This document shows, piece after piece, positions 1 through 11,450 of a stretch of 64,000 nt of DNA. Position numbers and translations under genes: made by a program. Within the stretch, counting starts at the first letter, position 1; each line of letters begins with the position of its first letter. The notes beneath the pieces were generated by a model. That model ran no database searches. It saw nothing but the letters and a program-made list of their open reading frames with translations, and was not told the DNA's origin. Source of the DNA: Nageia nagi (lineage: Eukaryota; Pinophyta); contig JBITNC010000001.1 in NCBI GenBank assembly GCA_050084985.1, positions 45,136,001 to 45,200,000 of the forward strand, written 5' to 3'.

Positions 1-1380
1 AATCATTCCTATGGTATGAAGAAAATGTAAATCTTAGAAATGGAGAATATCCCAGGTATTAAAATAGACCAGAAGAAAAGGATGATCTTCATAAAAAGTT
101 GATGGAAATTAAAAAAGAGCTACATTGGAAAAGTTAAAAAAAATATCATATGAAAAAAATTGCAATGAACCTATTCATCCAAGTGTTCCTAAAAAGAATA
201 TTCCTTTTAAATTTAAGATTCCAAAAATCAAACCATTTAAAGGAAAGGAAGATCCCAAAGAACATCTTAGATAGTTTAAGTATTCAAGTTATGTTATTGC
301 TAATGATGATGCATTAATACTTCATATTTTTTCTACGATACTTATTGTACAAGCAATGGATTGGTACAATAACCTAATGAAATATAGCATTCTTTCATAT
401 GCTTAGTTAGAAAATTTGTTCTTGGAACATTTTAGTATCAATATTAAAGACAAAACTTCCATTATTAATCTTACAAGATTACAACAATTCCAAGATGAAT
501 AAGTTACTAATTTCATCTCAAGATGTAGGGTAATATTAACAAGCATGCCTTATACTCTACCTCAAGAAGAATTGGTCAAAATGTTTAGTCATAGTTGTTT
601 AAGGCCCATTGCTAATACCTTATTAATTCAACAACATAAGACCTTTCAAATAAGCTATCTTTCAAGTGGTAATAATTTAAAAGTTTCAAATTCAATATGG
701 TGAGCTAAAAGGTAAGAAAAAGAAATCTTATGTTAAGAACAAAAATTGAATAGAACAAACAAATAAACTACCTCCAACTAACAAAGTTCCTATAACTAAA
801 GAGGCAAAGCCAAATCCTCCACAAAATGAGGAAAATGACTCTAGACCATAAAGAAAATTTAAACCTTTATAAAAATCTCTTTAAATTATATTTTGAGAAA
901 ACTTTGTGACCATCAATTAATTAGATTACTAGATATAATACCTAAACATCCTTATGCTAAAAATAATAGATGGTATAATGAAAATGAATTTTGTTATTTC
1001 CATTGCCAAAAGGGTCATGATACAAATAGATACAAAAATTTACAATATAAGATTCAAAATATAATTGTTCAAGGAAAATTGAAAGTTGATAATCCTTTAA
1101 CTATCCCTAACCAAAATTTGACAATCTGTCAAAATCCTCTTTCTCAACATTAGGCTAATAATGTTTCATTGCATCCACCTGAGAATCAAGTAACACACAA
1201 TTGGAGTTATGATAACTTGAAATTCATAGGAATGGAAAATATTACCACAAGAGCTCAAAATATACAAGGAAGACTAAATATTATTCCAAATAATCAACCA
1301 AATAAGGTTATTATGCAATCTAACATACCTAGACCCCAACCTCTCAAGGTTTTAGTGAAAGGAGATCTACAGAAATAATT
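1..1380 (+). pseudogene. gag: Tat-1 gag remnant (capsid and nucleocapsid)
   Basis: Gag would package element RNA into cytoplasmic particles. The capsid part is read across stops at about 180-660; it has the family motif IPKIKPFKGKEDPKEHLR and, downstream, a QAMDWYNNL stretch. The best open piece is 893-1153 (86 codons) and holds the nucleocapsid motif FCYFHCQKGHDTNRY near its residues 33-47, resembling the Tat/Athila CxFH...GHDT..C finger with the last Cys changed to Tyr. A second piece at 1169-1378 is a linker to protease. Stops and frameshifts break it several times. The N-terminal part lies outside the window; Tat-2 shows it at 37271-38140. Confidence 0.75.
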
Positions 1381-1559
1381 AAAAAATTTGAAAGTGAATA
1401 TGTTTATATTTGAGTTATTACAACAATTTAAGAATCATAGAGATGTAATGAACTAATTATTACAAAACATTGGGTTGGATATAAATGATCCTGAAAGCTT
1501 TGTGTATCTTGGAGGAAATATTAAAACAAGTTAAAAACCTACTATCATTTTCTATGATC

Positions 1560-2430
1560 ATGAAGTTAAACAATCAAATGAGACACATGGTCAAGATCCT
1601 CCTTTGCATATCATAGCCAAGGTATATGGTAAAGCTTTTAAGAGGATACTAATTGATGAAGGTTCAATTATAAATATTATTTCAACAACTACATATAATA
1701 ATTTGAATCTTCCATTCTCACATATTTATGCACCAACCCTAAAACTAAAAGCATTTAATGATTCTTTATGTTCAATAATGGGATAAATTTCATTTCCCAT
1801 CACTATAGGGTATAAAATAGTGCAAACAATATTGCAAGTGATCAAAGAAGACATAACTCAACATAAAATCCTTTTAGGAAGACCTTGGATTAGATATACA
1901 CAATGCATTCCATCAACCTCTAACAATTGTTTAAAATATATTCACAAGGATGTAGTACATTGTGTGCCTAGAGATGATAACCTATATTCACATTGTAATA
2001 GTGCACATTTATCAAAAGAAGTAGCTTTATCATGCACTCATTATTTTACAACACCAATATCACTAGAAAGACCATTGATCATTGGGGTGGGTAAGAATAA
2101 TGCTTCATTGATCTCTTTAAAAGAACATGCTATTAATCAAGAATCATATAAAACTCAAAAAAAAATTATTAATGATGCACCACCAAAGATAGAACCCACA
2201 CTACAAGAAAGATGTACTTGGGAAGAAAAAGCACAAAAATTAGATGAATTAAGTAAAGCTTCCTCATCAACAATTTCATCTCCCATGGATACATCAGTGA
2301 AAAGTGATGATTATCAAGAAAAGGATAAGTCATCCAATATCTATCCAGTAATAATAAAATTATTAGATTGTGGTATAAGGGAATTTAGAATCGATGATAT
2401 TATTTTTAGTATTCCTTCTACTTAGGAAAT
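1560..2430 (+). pseudogene. pol: Tat-1 aspartic protease and C-terminal linker remnant
   Basis: The piece at 1604-1786 reads HIIAKVYGKAFKRILIDEGS, a retropepsin core in which the active-site loop is DEGS instead of the common D(T/S/G)G. Tat-2 has the same DEG at the matching place, so it is probably the family's own motif and not random decay. A second conserved retropepsin segment, KILLGRPWI, follows at about 1870 in the next open stretch (1820-2425). A single stop at 1783-1785 separates the two. The rest of 1820-2425 is a low-complexity Ser/Lys/Glu-rich linker that ends in a conserved LLDCGIREFRIDDIIFS segment also seen in Tat-2 near 40800. The enzyme would cleave the Gag-Pol precursor. Confidence 0.72.
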
Positions 2431-2556
2431 AAGAAGACCAAAAGAATCTCTCAATATAGTGGGGAAATTGGTTCCATTAGGAAAATTCCTAATCAAACTC
2501 TCTTTGTTTGTACAGGTATTATTGAACCACCTATTATTTCTTTACCACAAACACAT

Positions 2557-3078
2557 TGAAGTTTATAACAATAAACAATAATGGAAAAGACTATTACATA
2601 GACCATTCATTCAACATTGTATTAAAAAAAATAAAAATTGGAACAAATCTAGAAGTATATTATGGAAAACTTTACTGTTATATTTCATCAAATAGTTTGC
2701 ATTATAAGTTTGGGTGCAATTTACAAGTTACACCAATATAATCCATAATCCAAATAAAGAACAAGTTCAAATCATTTATTTATACATATTGAAGCTAAAT
2801 AAGAAGAAACAGAATGAAAAACTAACATGAAAGCACCTAAAAATGGGCAAAAATGACTTAAAAATTTGCCCTTAATTATCCAAAATTATCAAATTGAAAT
2901 GCAATTATATTTCAAGAGAAACGCACTAGATTAATGCATTTTGGAAAATATGGGTGTATTTAGGAAACATGGTGGCATTTTCTCTAGAAATGCTATGGGA
3001 GGTTACATTTCATCGAAAAGTGCATTATTTTACCTTTGGAGCTCAAATTTTGATGTCTAATGAAGTTTGTTTGCAACA
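2557..3078 (-). mobile_element. Solo LTR of the nested copia family, in Tat-1
   Basis: About 522 bp resembling the LTRs at 4269-4787 and 11606-12123 throughout, including the start TGAAGTTTATAAC and the end TTTGTTTGCAACA on the + strand. It interrupts the Tat-1 linker: the protein resumes directly after it, matching uninterrupted Tat-2 sequence at about 40990. Flanking bases are CACAT (2552-2556) and CATAT (3079-3083), a 5-bp duplication with one mismatch. No internal region is present, so it is a solo LTR left by recombination. Confidence 0.8.
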
Positions 3079-3690
3079 CATATGAAGGTGTTTTCTGTAA
3101 TTCATTAGAATATCTACCACCTTATGTAAGATCATTCGTACAAAGATATTTTAATAGATGTAAATGGAAAGGATTAGGATTAGGTCAATATGAACAAGGA
3201 ACTAGATATATAATTTATATCTATTACCAATTACCAACTGATAAAATAGGATTGGTATACAAAAGTAAGAATCAGAGGATTTGGTTGTAAAATAGTTGAG
3301 CTAGAATCAGAAAAGCTTAAGTATGAAAAATAATGTGAAAAATATATGATAACATGGAACATAAAATACTATCCTTAGAAACACTATTCTCTAATGTTGT
3401 ATCAAGTAATATGGTAGAGATTGAAGAAATATCTGATGAAGTTTCAAAAAAAACATCTTCTGATTGGTCTAGAAGTTATGAGTTTGAGTCATTGAGCCTA
3501 GTAGGTTCAAGTAGTTCTTCATCATACTTTAATACAAGACTTTAAATATATAAATACTATAATAAAAGACTTTAAAGATATGGATACTATATTACAAACC
3601 TCAAAATTCACCATAAATACAACTTTGGAGAACCAAAATTTAGGTGAATATAAAGAATACAATATAAATGATAAGAATTGGATTCTAATA
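3079..3690 (+). pseudogene. Tat-1 G-patch-like segment between protease and RT
   Basis: Just after the solo LTR the frame reads VRSFVQRYFNRCKWKGLGLG and then QYEQG, followed by a conserved YYQLPTDKIGL. The Gly-spaced KGLGLGxYEQG resembles a G-patch (D111) motif, an RNA or nucleic-acid binding module found after protease in some retroelements. Tat-2 has the same block at 41001-41190 with two of its positions mutated to stops. Downstream 3354-3545 is a Ser/Glu-rich linker leading to RT. The G-patch name is an inference from glycine spacing; the conservation between the two copies is direct. Confidence 0.5.
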
Positions 3691-3699
3691 ACTAATTAG

Positions 3700-4268
3700 T
3701 TGGAAGAGGGTTCTCACATGTTAATTGAAGAAACCATCGAGGTTGAATTAAGTGATGATCCAAATAATCTTAAAATTATTCAATTAGGAAAATCACTAAC
3801 TATAGATGAGAGACAAGAATTCATATCTATACTTGAAGAAAAGCAAAAAATATTTGCATGGTTATATGTTGATATGCTAGGACTGGATTTAATTTTGGTA
3901 GTGCATAACCTAGGTATTAAAGAGGATGCTAAATAAGTTAAATAGAAATTATGTAAGATGCACCCAACAATAGCATTGATGATAAAAGAAGAGTTACAAA
4001 AAAGTTTAGAAACCAAGTTCATCCATCCTATTGATTATTTTGGTTGGATTTCCAACATGATACTAGTTAAAATTTCTAATGTAAATATGTGCTTATGCAT
4101 GGATTTTAAAGACTTAAATAAAGTTTTCCCTGAGGATGCATTTTTTCTACCAAACATATATAGTTTAGTTTACTCTACTACCGGATATGAAATGCTATCT
4201 CTCATGGATGCATTTTTAGGATACAACCAAATAAAAGTAGCACTTGAAGATCAACATAAGACAACATT
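3700..4268 (+). pseudogene. pol: Tat-1 reverse transcriptase, first half
   Basis: Recognisable gypsy RT: 3700-3936 carries KQKIFAWLYVDMLGLDLILVVH (the pre-RT segment FAWxYxDMPGLDPxLVVH), and 3958-4264 carries HPTIALMIKEELQKSLE, the CMDFKDLNK segment of RT block 2 and GYEMLSLMDAFLGYNQIKVA, which holds the first catalytic Asp. The stretch ends at HKTTF, where the copia insertion begins. The missing continuation (Gly-Thr-Phe-Cys-Tyr-Lys in family terms) reappears at 12124. Two TAA/TAG stops lie where a Lys/Gln-rich KQKLRKM stretch is expected. It would copy element RNA into DNA. Confidence 0.85.
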
Positions 4269-4787
4269 TAAAGTTTATAATAATAAACAATAGTGGAAAA
4301 AACTCATATAAGCACCAAAAAATCAACATTGTAATGAATAAAACAAAATTGAGATAGATCTAATGTTATATTTTAGAAATATTACTATGACATTTCATCA
4401 AATAATTTGCATTACAAAACTAGGTGTAATTTATAAGTTACACTAATCTAATCCATAATCCAACCCAAAAATAAGTTTAGAACACTTATTTATACATCCT
4501 GATGCTAACCAATTGAAAATAAAATGAAAACCAAATGTAAATCTAACTGAATATGGGTTAAAACTACTTAATAGTTTGCCCAAAATTGCCTAGAAATGAT
4601 ATTTAAACATGATCATGTTTTAGGCTAAATGCATTGGGTGAGAGAATTTATGTTAAATGCAGGTGCATTTGGGAAATATGGTGATGTTTTGTATGCAAAC
4701 ATGGTGGGGGGTTACATTTCATCAAAAAGTGTAGTATTTTATATTTTGAGCTCAAATTTAGGTGTCTAATGAAGTTTGTTTCCAACA
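4269..4787 (-). repeat. 3' LTR of the nested copia element
   Basis: About 519 bp. On the + strand it starts TAAAGTTTATAATAATAAAC (first bases TA, mutated from TG) and ends GTTTGTTTCCAACA. The minus-strand TATA-like box TGTATAAATAAG lies at 4485-4496. It is paired with 11606-12123 by sequence and by the shared ACATT flanks. Confidence 0.88.
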
Positions 4788-4800
4788 TACTCCCCCTTGA
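4788..4800 (-). promoter_or_regulatory. Polypurine tract of the copia element
   Basis: Minus-strand TCAAGGGGGAGTA abuts the 3' LTR. This is the usual copia plus-strand primer site at the end of pol. Confidence 0.8.
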
Positions 4801-6430
4801 TGATGAGATGGCTAATAGTCAAGTCTCTCAACATCAAAAACTAAGATTTAGCAACTTATTTTGTGAATATATTAGCAATTTGGTCTTTTATATTGCAATA
4901 GCTCAATTTGTTCAAATTCTTCTCCATAATGTCTTTGATAAAGTGGTACTTGATATCAAAGTGTTTGAAATGTGCATGGTGGACTAGATTTTGTGCCAAC
5001 TTAATTGAATTTTGGTTTTCACAAAAAAGAGTGGTAGCTTGTTCCTACTTCTCACAAATTTCATCAAGAAATTTTTGATACCACAAGGTTTTTGCACCAG
5101 CTAAGATCAATGTTATATACTCAACCTTTGTAGAAGACAAAGTAACTACATTTTGTTTCTTTGAACTCCAAGTAATTGAACCTATATTAAGTGAGAAGAA
5201 ATTATGACTAGTAGACTTTTGATCATCAAGATTACTCCCCAATTGTCACTATTACTAAAACCAACCAACTTCACATTATCAATAGAGAAGTAATGAATGC
5301 CATAATTTACTATACCATTTACATACCTTAGGATTCTCTTGGTTTCTTTCAAGTGTAACCAAGAAGGATCAGCTAGTACCTAAAACAAAGAGATACAACA
5401 TAACATATATTCAACCTTGTATTACAAAGGAACATTAAACTCCCTAAAATGCTCCTATACTCTATTTTATTCATATTTTTAACATCTCTCTAGCAGATTT
5501 GGCTTAGAAAATAAATATATCATCATGTGTTTGATGTACTTCCATGTCTAAAGAAGTAACTCATCAAACCAAGATCATTCATATCAAATTCCTTTTTCAT
5601 CTTAGCTTTAAAATAATCACTCAATGAAGAAATACTTTCCATGAACAACAAATCATCTACATACAAGCAAACAAGTAGAATTTCAATACCTTGCTTCTTG
5701 TAGTACAAAGTGTGTTCACTCTTGCTTCTTTAAAAATCACACTTGAGAAAGTTATCATTGATTCTTGTGTACCAAGCTCTTAGAGCTTTCTTTAGCCCAT
5801 ATAATGCCTTTTTAAATCCATATACCTAATCTTCTTTTCCTTGAACATTAAAACCTTGAGGTTGTACCACATACACTTCTTCTTCAAGATAACCATTAAG
5901 GAATGCACTCTGCACATCCATGTAATGCACATTCTAATGCTTGTGGGTTGCCAATGAAAGGACCATCTATATTGTTTCTTGCCTTGTTATAGGAGCAAAA
6001 GGCTCCTTAGAATCTATGTCATACCTTTATGTGAACCCTTTTGTAACCAAATATGCTTTGTAGCTTTCAATGGAATCATCACTATTCCTCTTGATCTTGT
6101 AGATCCATTTACATCCACTACATTTCCAATTTTGGGGTAGATCACATAACTCCCATGTGCCATTCTTGACAATGGAAGATATCTCCTCATTCACAACCTT
6201 CATCCACACTTTGTTAGAATAAGCTTGTTCGAAATAAGAAGGCTCAAAATCATCAAGTTTAGTAACTTTAGAAGAACAAGAAACATGAGCATTGGAAATA
6301 GTAGTAATAAGAGCATAATTTACCACATCACCTTTGGGCTCACCATTGGCTTCATCTCCTAACATTTGCAAATTTTCCAGCCTTTGTAAAGTAGCATCAA
6401 GCTCCTTGTGTTGACTCCTTATCAACCTTC
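4801..6430 (-). pseudogene. pol: Copia reverse transcriptase and RNase H remnant
   Basis: Reading on the minus strand from 6425: SNKVWMKVVNEEISSIVKNG and GTWELCDLP mark the start of copia RT; near 5930-5890 comes a conserved MDVQSAFLNGYLEEEVYV stretch; the active site LYVDDLLF lies at about 5652-5663. RNase H follows, with NLDDQKSTSH and ITWSSKKQNVVTLSSTKVEY at 5242-5045, then the terminal ENQNSIKLAQN...HFKHFDIKYHFIKD stretch to about 4850. The catalytic YVDD is intact, but stops and frameshifts cut the frame into at least five pieces. Its product would copy the element RNA and remove the RNA strand. Confidence 0.88.
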
Positions 6431-6950
6431 AAGAAAACTTTTGGTCCAACATTTGAGAAGAGGGATTATCTTTCAACACTCTTTTACCTTTTATTGACTA
6501 ATTCACACTTGTGCTTGGTGATGAAGGTGAAGAAGAACCATGTTTTGGACTTGAAGACCCCATTTATGAAGAGGGATCAAATCTGGGCTAAACTTGATTG
6601 TGTGAAACATGGCTGGGAGGAACACTTCCTTGGCCATTTGAAGCATTTTCTTCAAACATACCATCATTAATAATAAAATTTTGGCATTTTTGAGACTTTC
6701 AACTTTCCCCTTCATGAAAAATGGTATCTCTAGACACCAAAATCTTTGGATTGTTCACTATAGCCAATAAAAATATGCTCCTCACTATTAACATCAACCT
6801 TTTTTCTATACTTATCAATCACATGAACATAAGCAAGACAGCCAAAAAATTTAAAAAGTTTCACACTTGGCTTCTATCCAAGCTAATTCTCATAAGGATT
6901 AATATTATCCAAACTCCTTGTATGACTCCTATTTAAAATATAAACAACAA
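6431..6950 (-). pseudogene. Copia integrase C-terminus and linker to RT, heavily decayed
   Basis: On the minus strand between the integrase core and RT this stretch gives short Ser/Pro/Gly-rich pieces (for example 6715-6503) and, near 6950-6730, the remains of the integrase C-terminal region with several stops. Open stretches on the + strand here are antisense shadows. Low complexity is normal for this part of copia polyproteins. Confidence 0.55.
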
Positions 6951-7560
6951 TCTAAATAGCTTTAACCCAATAAAAATTACTCAAACCTTTTGTGTGCATC
7001 ATACACCTTGCCATCTCTACCAAAGTCTGGTTCTTTCTTTCAGCCAATCCATTTCATTAGGGTGTGTATGGTGATGTCAATTTCCTCTTAATGCTAGAAT
7101 CTCTACAAAACTTCAAGAAATCATTATATAAAAACTCATCACCATGATCAATTCTTAAACACTTTATTGTATGCCCACTTTGATTCGCACCACTAGCTTT
7201 GAAATTCTTAAAGCACTCAAATGCCTCATCTTTATTTTTAAGAAAGTATACCCAAAAATATCTAAAAAAAACATCAATAAAGGTGATAAAATAAGAATCT
7301 TTACCCATACTTTGTGCTTTCATTGGTCTAAAAAGATCATTATGCACCAATTGTAGAAGAGATTGGGCCCTCCATGCTTCATTCTTTAGAAAATGCTCCC
7401 TTGTATGCTTTCCAAGAGCACACCCTTCACACACTTTATTAGTATCTTGAACCTTAGGAAAACCATAAATAAGTGGAGATAAAATCTTTAAACTCTAAAA
7501 ATTCAAATGGCTAAACCTCAAATGCCATAAATTTGCATTATCATCAATGCTCACACAAGC
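6951..7560 (-). pseudogene. pol: Copia GAG-pre-integrase and integrase core remnant
   Basis: The longest piece, 7434-7057, reads MCEGCALGKHTREHF, the end of the zinc-binding GAG-pre-integrase domain, then VHNDLFRPM (first catalytic Asp in the HxDLxGPM motif) and KCLRIDHGDEF (second Asp in LRxDxGxEF), ending SPYTP. The third acidic residue is seen just downstream at about 7050-7030 as NGLAERKNQTL. Upstream the LWHLRFSHLN motif is found with one stop. All three catalytic acids are therefore readable, but the frame is broken. It would insert the cDNA into the chromosome. Confidence 0.88.
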
Positions 7561-7935
7561 AAAACCTTCCCCTTGCTCAACAAACTTGATGGGAAAAAGC
7601 TTATTTTATTCATTTTTACTATAGTGACTAGCCTTACACCTCTATTCTTATCATATATCTTCCATATTTTATCTTCAAAAACCAATTTATAATTATCTTC
7701 AAGTATTTTTCCAAACTTATGAGAGATTGTTTCAAATTAGGAGCAAAATAGATATTTTTTACCTTCATAGTACCTTTTTTAGTAGGAACCACCATGTGCC
7801 CCTTTGTAATCACCTCCAAAAGTTTCTCATTCCCAATTATGATGTTAGAACTAAAGGAATGATCAAGAGATGAAAGAATCTCCTAATTTTCTATCATATG
7901 GTGTGAACAACCACTATCAAGAGCCCAAGTTTCAT
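7561..7935 (-). pseudogene. pol: Copia aspartic protease remnant
   Basis: The minus-strand frame reads TWALDSGCSHHM with the active-site DSG at 7918-7910, a stop soon after in ENxEILSS, then a continuous LLEVITKGHMVVPT...VKNIYFAPNLKQSLISL stretch at 7830-7690. This is the classic copia protease layout (DSGCSxHM, then VxxxYxPxLxxNLLS). The active site is intact while the frame has at least one stop. Confidence 0.85.
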
Positions 7936-8998
7936 CCTCTTTTGGCTTGTGTTGTGAAAGAAGTGCTTTGGCACCATGATTCTCCTCTTGGAAAATAGAA
8001 AGAAAAAAATATTTTCTTCATAGGAATCTTCTTCCCCATAATTGGTTGATCTACTATTTGAGAAGCTTGTTTTAGCCTACACTTTCTCTCAAAAAGGCCA
8101 AATTTATTACAATGATAGCATTGCATATTCATCTTGTCTCTTCCTTTACCTCTTATACTAGATCCCCCTCTAGTATCTACACTTACACTATTGGCTTAGT
8201 AACCATTTGAAATCTAAATCTCTTCCTCTTCCTCTTCCATAAGAACCTCTTCTTCCTCCTCTTTTATTCTTACCTCTACCTCTAGAGCCTATACCTTGAC
8301 CTCTTCCACTATTACTTTCATTCTCCCTAGTTGAAAATGCTTGTTCTTCACTTTTGCCAATATTAGACCTTCTCAAAAACCTCTCTTCATGAGATGTAAG
8401 AGAGCCAACTAATTGATCAAACTCCATACTAGAAATATTTTTAGTATCTTCAATCATAAGAGCCACATTATCCCATTTGTATAATAAAATCCTTAAGACT
8501 TTTTTAATTACTAAGGCTTTATCCAAATCATCACTAAGGGTGGCCATTTTATTTATTATGGACTTCACCTTTACATAATAATCACCCACACTCTCATTTC
8601 ATATTATGTATATTCTCAAAATATCTTTTGAGGGTTTGAAACTTGACCTCCTTGACTTTGATGCTTCCTTGGTAGCCTTCTTTCAAGGATCTCCATGCAT
8701 TAATAGCAGTTTTGTAGGTTGAAATTCTTGAAAAAATGCTCTTATCAAGAGCAACCTAGATATGTGAAAAACCCAAAAAATTCTTTTTTTTTCTTCTCTT
8801 TGGTCTCCTTCTTTGCATCTTCACTCAAAAATATCCAATAATCTAGCTCTTTGTATCCATCTTAAACAATGTCCCATAAGTCTTTTCCTTCCAAGAGATT
8901 CATCATTTGGATGCTCCAATATTCATAATCTGATCCATCAAATTTAGGGATTGGTATTTTTTATTCTTGCAATATTACAATCTGAGTGGTAATATTAT
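7936..8998 (-). pseudogene. gag: Copia gag remnant, main part
   Basis: From about 8990 the minus strand reads ITTQIVILQE, a stop, then KIPIPKFDGSDYEYWSIQMM and NLLEGKDLWDIV, the typical N-terminus of copia gag. 8589-8188 continues the UBN2-like region (KATLSDDLDKALVIKKVLRI, LTSHEERFLR) followed by an Arg/Gly-rich stretch. At 8132-7932 the zinc knuckle reads CYHCNKFGLFERKC; the expected His after Gly is Leu, so metal binding would be impaired. The first codons of this gene seem to lie about 2.45 kb away near 11474. Confidence 0.83.
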
Positions 8999-9613
8999 TT
9001 CATTCTTTCTTTCTTTCATTCATTCTTCTCTCCTAATAAAATTTCTTCTATATTTCCCATTTCTTATTTCCTTTTCTTTCTCAATTGTAAATACTTGTAC
9101 AAAGTTCAGTCCTAAGTTTACATTGTATATACTTAGTCATTTTCCTAAAAGTCTTGTATTATATGTGCTCTTAATTAGGATGCAATTTTGTTTAAGGTAT
9201 TTATGAGAGAACTATAATGTTCTATATTACTCATAAAAATGAGTTACATATATAGGCTTTGTGAGCCATTACAAGACAAGCTAAATGGTTGAGATGCAAT
9301 ATTCTCACACCATAAAAAAAATCACAAATAGCACACCTACGTGAACTACAATACAATAAGTGATGCCTATACTAACAAATAGGCTAAGTATGGAATATGG
9401 TCAACATAGACCAAATATTCCTCACAAGCTAATATTAAATACTTTAGGAAATACTCTTAATCTAATTAATTAATCTATTAACTTAGGACTTAGGGATATT
9501 AGGGTATATTCAACAATTTATGGGATGTATTGGTATTATCGAGCCATGGTCAATCATCATTTTGTTATAAGGTGGGATTTGTTTGTACAAAGTCATATGA
9601 GTCATGTTTGGGT

Positions 9614-9960
9614 AAAGTTTTTCTAAGTCATTCCTAGGAAGTATTGCATATAGCCTATATGTTTATCTAAGTTATTCCTAGGAAGTATTATGTAGAGTCA
9701 ATTTTGGTATTTGTCTAGGTCTAGTACTAGTATTAGTTTTAGGTAGTATTGTATATAGTCTAGTCTAGGACCTATCTCCAATTTAAGTTTTGGTCTTGTA
9801 TAGTTTGGAAGTTATTTTTGGGCCCTATTGTACATAGTCAATAGTTTAAGTCAAGTAAGGGCCCTATCTCTAGTCTAGTTATTTAAGTTTAAATATTGTA
9901 TAGTGTAGGGGTTATTTCTAGGATCTATTGTAAATATGTTTTCACTTTAGGTTAAGTAAT
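9614..9960. repeat. Degenerate tandem repeats in the inserted segment
   Basis: TCTAAGTTATTCCTAGGAAG recurs twice at about 9617-9690. Two longer units of about 100 bp then follow, each holding CCTATCTC, a TTTAAGTTT-like stretch, TTGTATAGT and a CTATTGTA block. Such arrays are common in LTR U3 regions. Confidence 0.55.
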
Positions 9961-10008
9961 ATAGCAGACATTTTCATAAGAGTCAAGTAAAGTAGAAACC
10001 ATGAAAAT

Positions 10009-10335
10009 CAATGATGACATCATACTTTTTGGTATAAATCAATGGGCTTTAGATGACTTAGTTAGCAAGTGGTCCTAATAGTTCCTCAAGGAGGGAATGT
10101 TCACAACTCTATATTCAATAATCCCCCATTAGTTTTGAGTGATGATATCATATTTTTGAGGAGAAATCAATGGGAGATATTTATAACTCTATATTTAACA
10201 TACCCTTCTAGCTTTGAGAGATGAAGTCACATTTTTTAAGAGAAATTGATGGGATATATTTACAAATCCATATTCAAAAAACCTTTTAGTTTTTATCAAT
10301 GACATCATACTTTTTTGGAGAAATTTATGGTTGAT
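10009..10335. repeat. About 80-bp tandem repeat, 3-4 diverged units
   Basis: Units begin near 10011, 10141, 10221 and 10300. Each carries GATGAYATCATA then TTTT, an AGAAATCAATGGG-like block, an AACTCTATATTCAA-like block and a final TTAGTTTTGAG-like block. The first unit is longer (about 130 bp); the last is partial. Confidence 0.7.
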
Positions 10336-11450
10336 AAGAATATCAAGTTTCAACAATACCCATCGATGTGTAACAAGACCCACTAGGGACAAGTAAACAT
10401 TGTAAGAGGAGGTGAACACCCACATCCACTTAATCAAGAGTATATAACCCATGGGACTCTATCAAATGTAAACTAAAACTCATTTACATGTGGAAATAGT
10501 AGTTCACTTAGGTTTGAATGGTTACATATTCCTTCATGCTTACAATATTCGACTCTGGGACTGTAGACATAAGTATTTAATGGTTGCAAAGAGTTAGGGC
10601 CATTGACTATGGATACAAGTTGATTATACTCATCATGATGGTGGACCATAACTCATAAATGTAGAAATAGTTTTTGATGGACCATTTTCAAATAAAAAAC
10701 TAATGGAATGCATAGTTGGATAGGCATGAGATTAAAGATCTATTAATTCCAATAATCAGCACTACATCTAGACCATGCTCCTTTATTAGTTGCATTCATA
10801 GAATATTTTGTAAACATATAAATATTTAATTTTATTTATTATTTAGGGTAGTTATATTCATTAATGGTGGAAAACCACCCATTTTGTAAAGAAAACATTA
10901 TAAATAGTGGACTCTTTAAAGTCCAAATAGTCAAATATTTTAGCAAGGTTTCTCAATGGAAGTATTATTTTCATGTATGATAATACAAGGCTATGGTGTT
11001 TTCCCCTCCATATTGTGTGGCTATTATCTAGTTTTTTTATTATTGTGTATGAGATTTCATTTGAAGCTATGGCTATGTATTGAAAATGTGAGATCCCAAG
11101 AGTGAGGTAGTTGATCTATTCTTAGTCTTGGATATGGATTACTACCTATGCATTGATGCCCAAGATGATTAGTTTAGTTTGTTTTTAGTAGTTTACATTT
11201 TTATCTCTTTCTTGTTACTCTTAATATTTTTTATCTATTTCTTATTACTCTTAACCTCTTTCATCTCTTTCCTACAAATTTTGACCTTTTTCATAGAAAA
11301 GAATTGACCTATAACCTGAAGATTGAGTAGAAGACCCACAAGTACACTAGCCCACCACCTTCTACTTAGTCAAGAACCCTATTGTTATCAAGTGATGGAT
11401 AAATTACCAAACCAAACCCTTAGAATTACATCATCCTTATCAATAGTATT

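Larger units (their letters stand above)
8999..11450. mobile_element. Unclassified 2.45-kb insertion splitting the copia gag start
   Basis: The copia gag N-terminus appears in two pieces: ATG GCA AGC AAC TCA on the minus strand ending near 11460, and NNITTQIVILQE at about 8998. Short matching flanks TAATATT (left) and TAGTATT (right) could be a degraded target duplication. Inside are a stretch at about 8983-9518 resembling a minus-strand LTR (TGTTGAATATACCC at its start), two sets of degenerate tandem repeats (9614-9960, 10009-10335), and a TATA-like ATTATAAATAG near 10900. I find no convincing protein in it. It may be one or more solo LTRs; boundaries are approximate. Confidence 0.45.

Noticed and set aside
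3780-4022. 80-codon minus-strand open stretch
   Set aside because: It is antisense to the Tat-1 RT, which has clear conserved motifs on the + strand.
7171-7356. 61-codon + strand open stretch
   Set aside because: Antisense to the copia integrase core with readable catalytic motifs.
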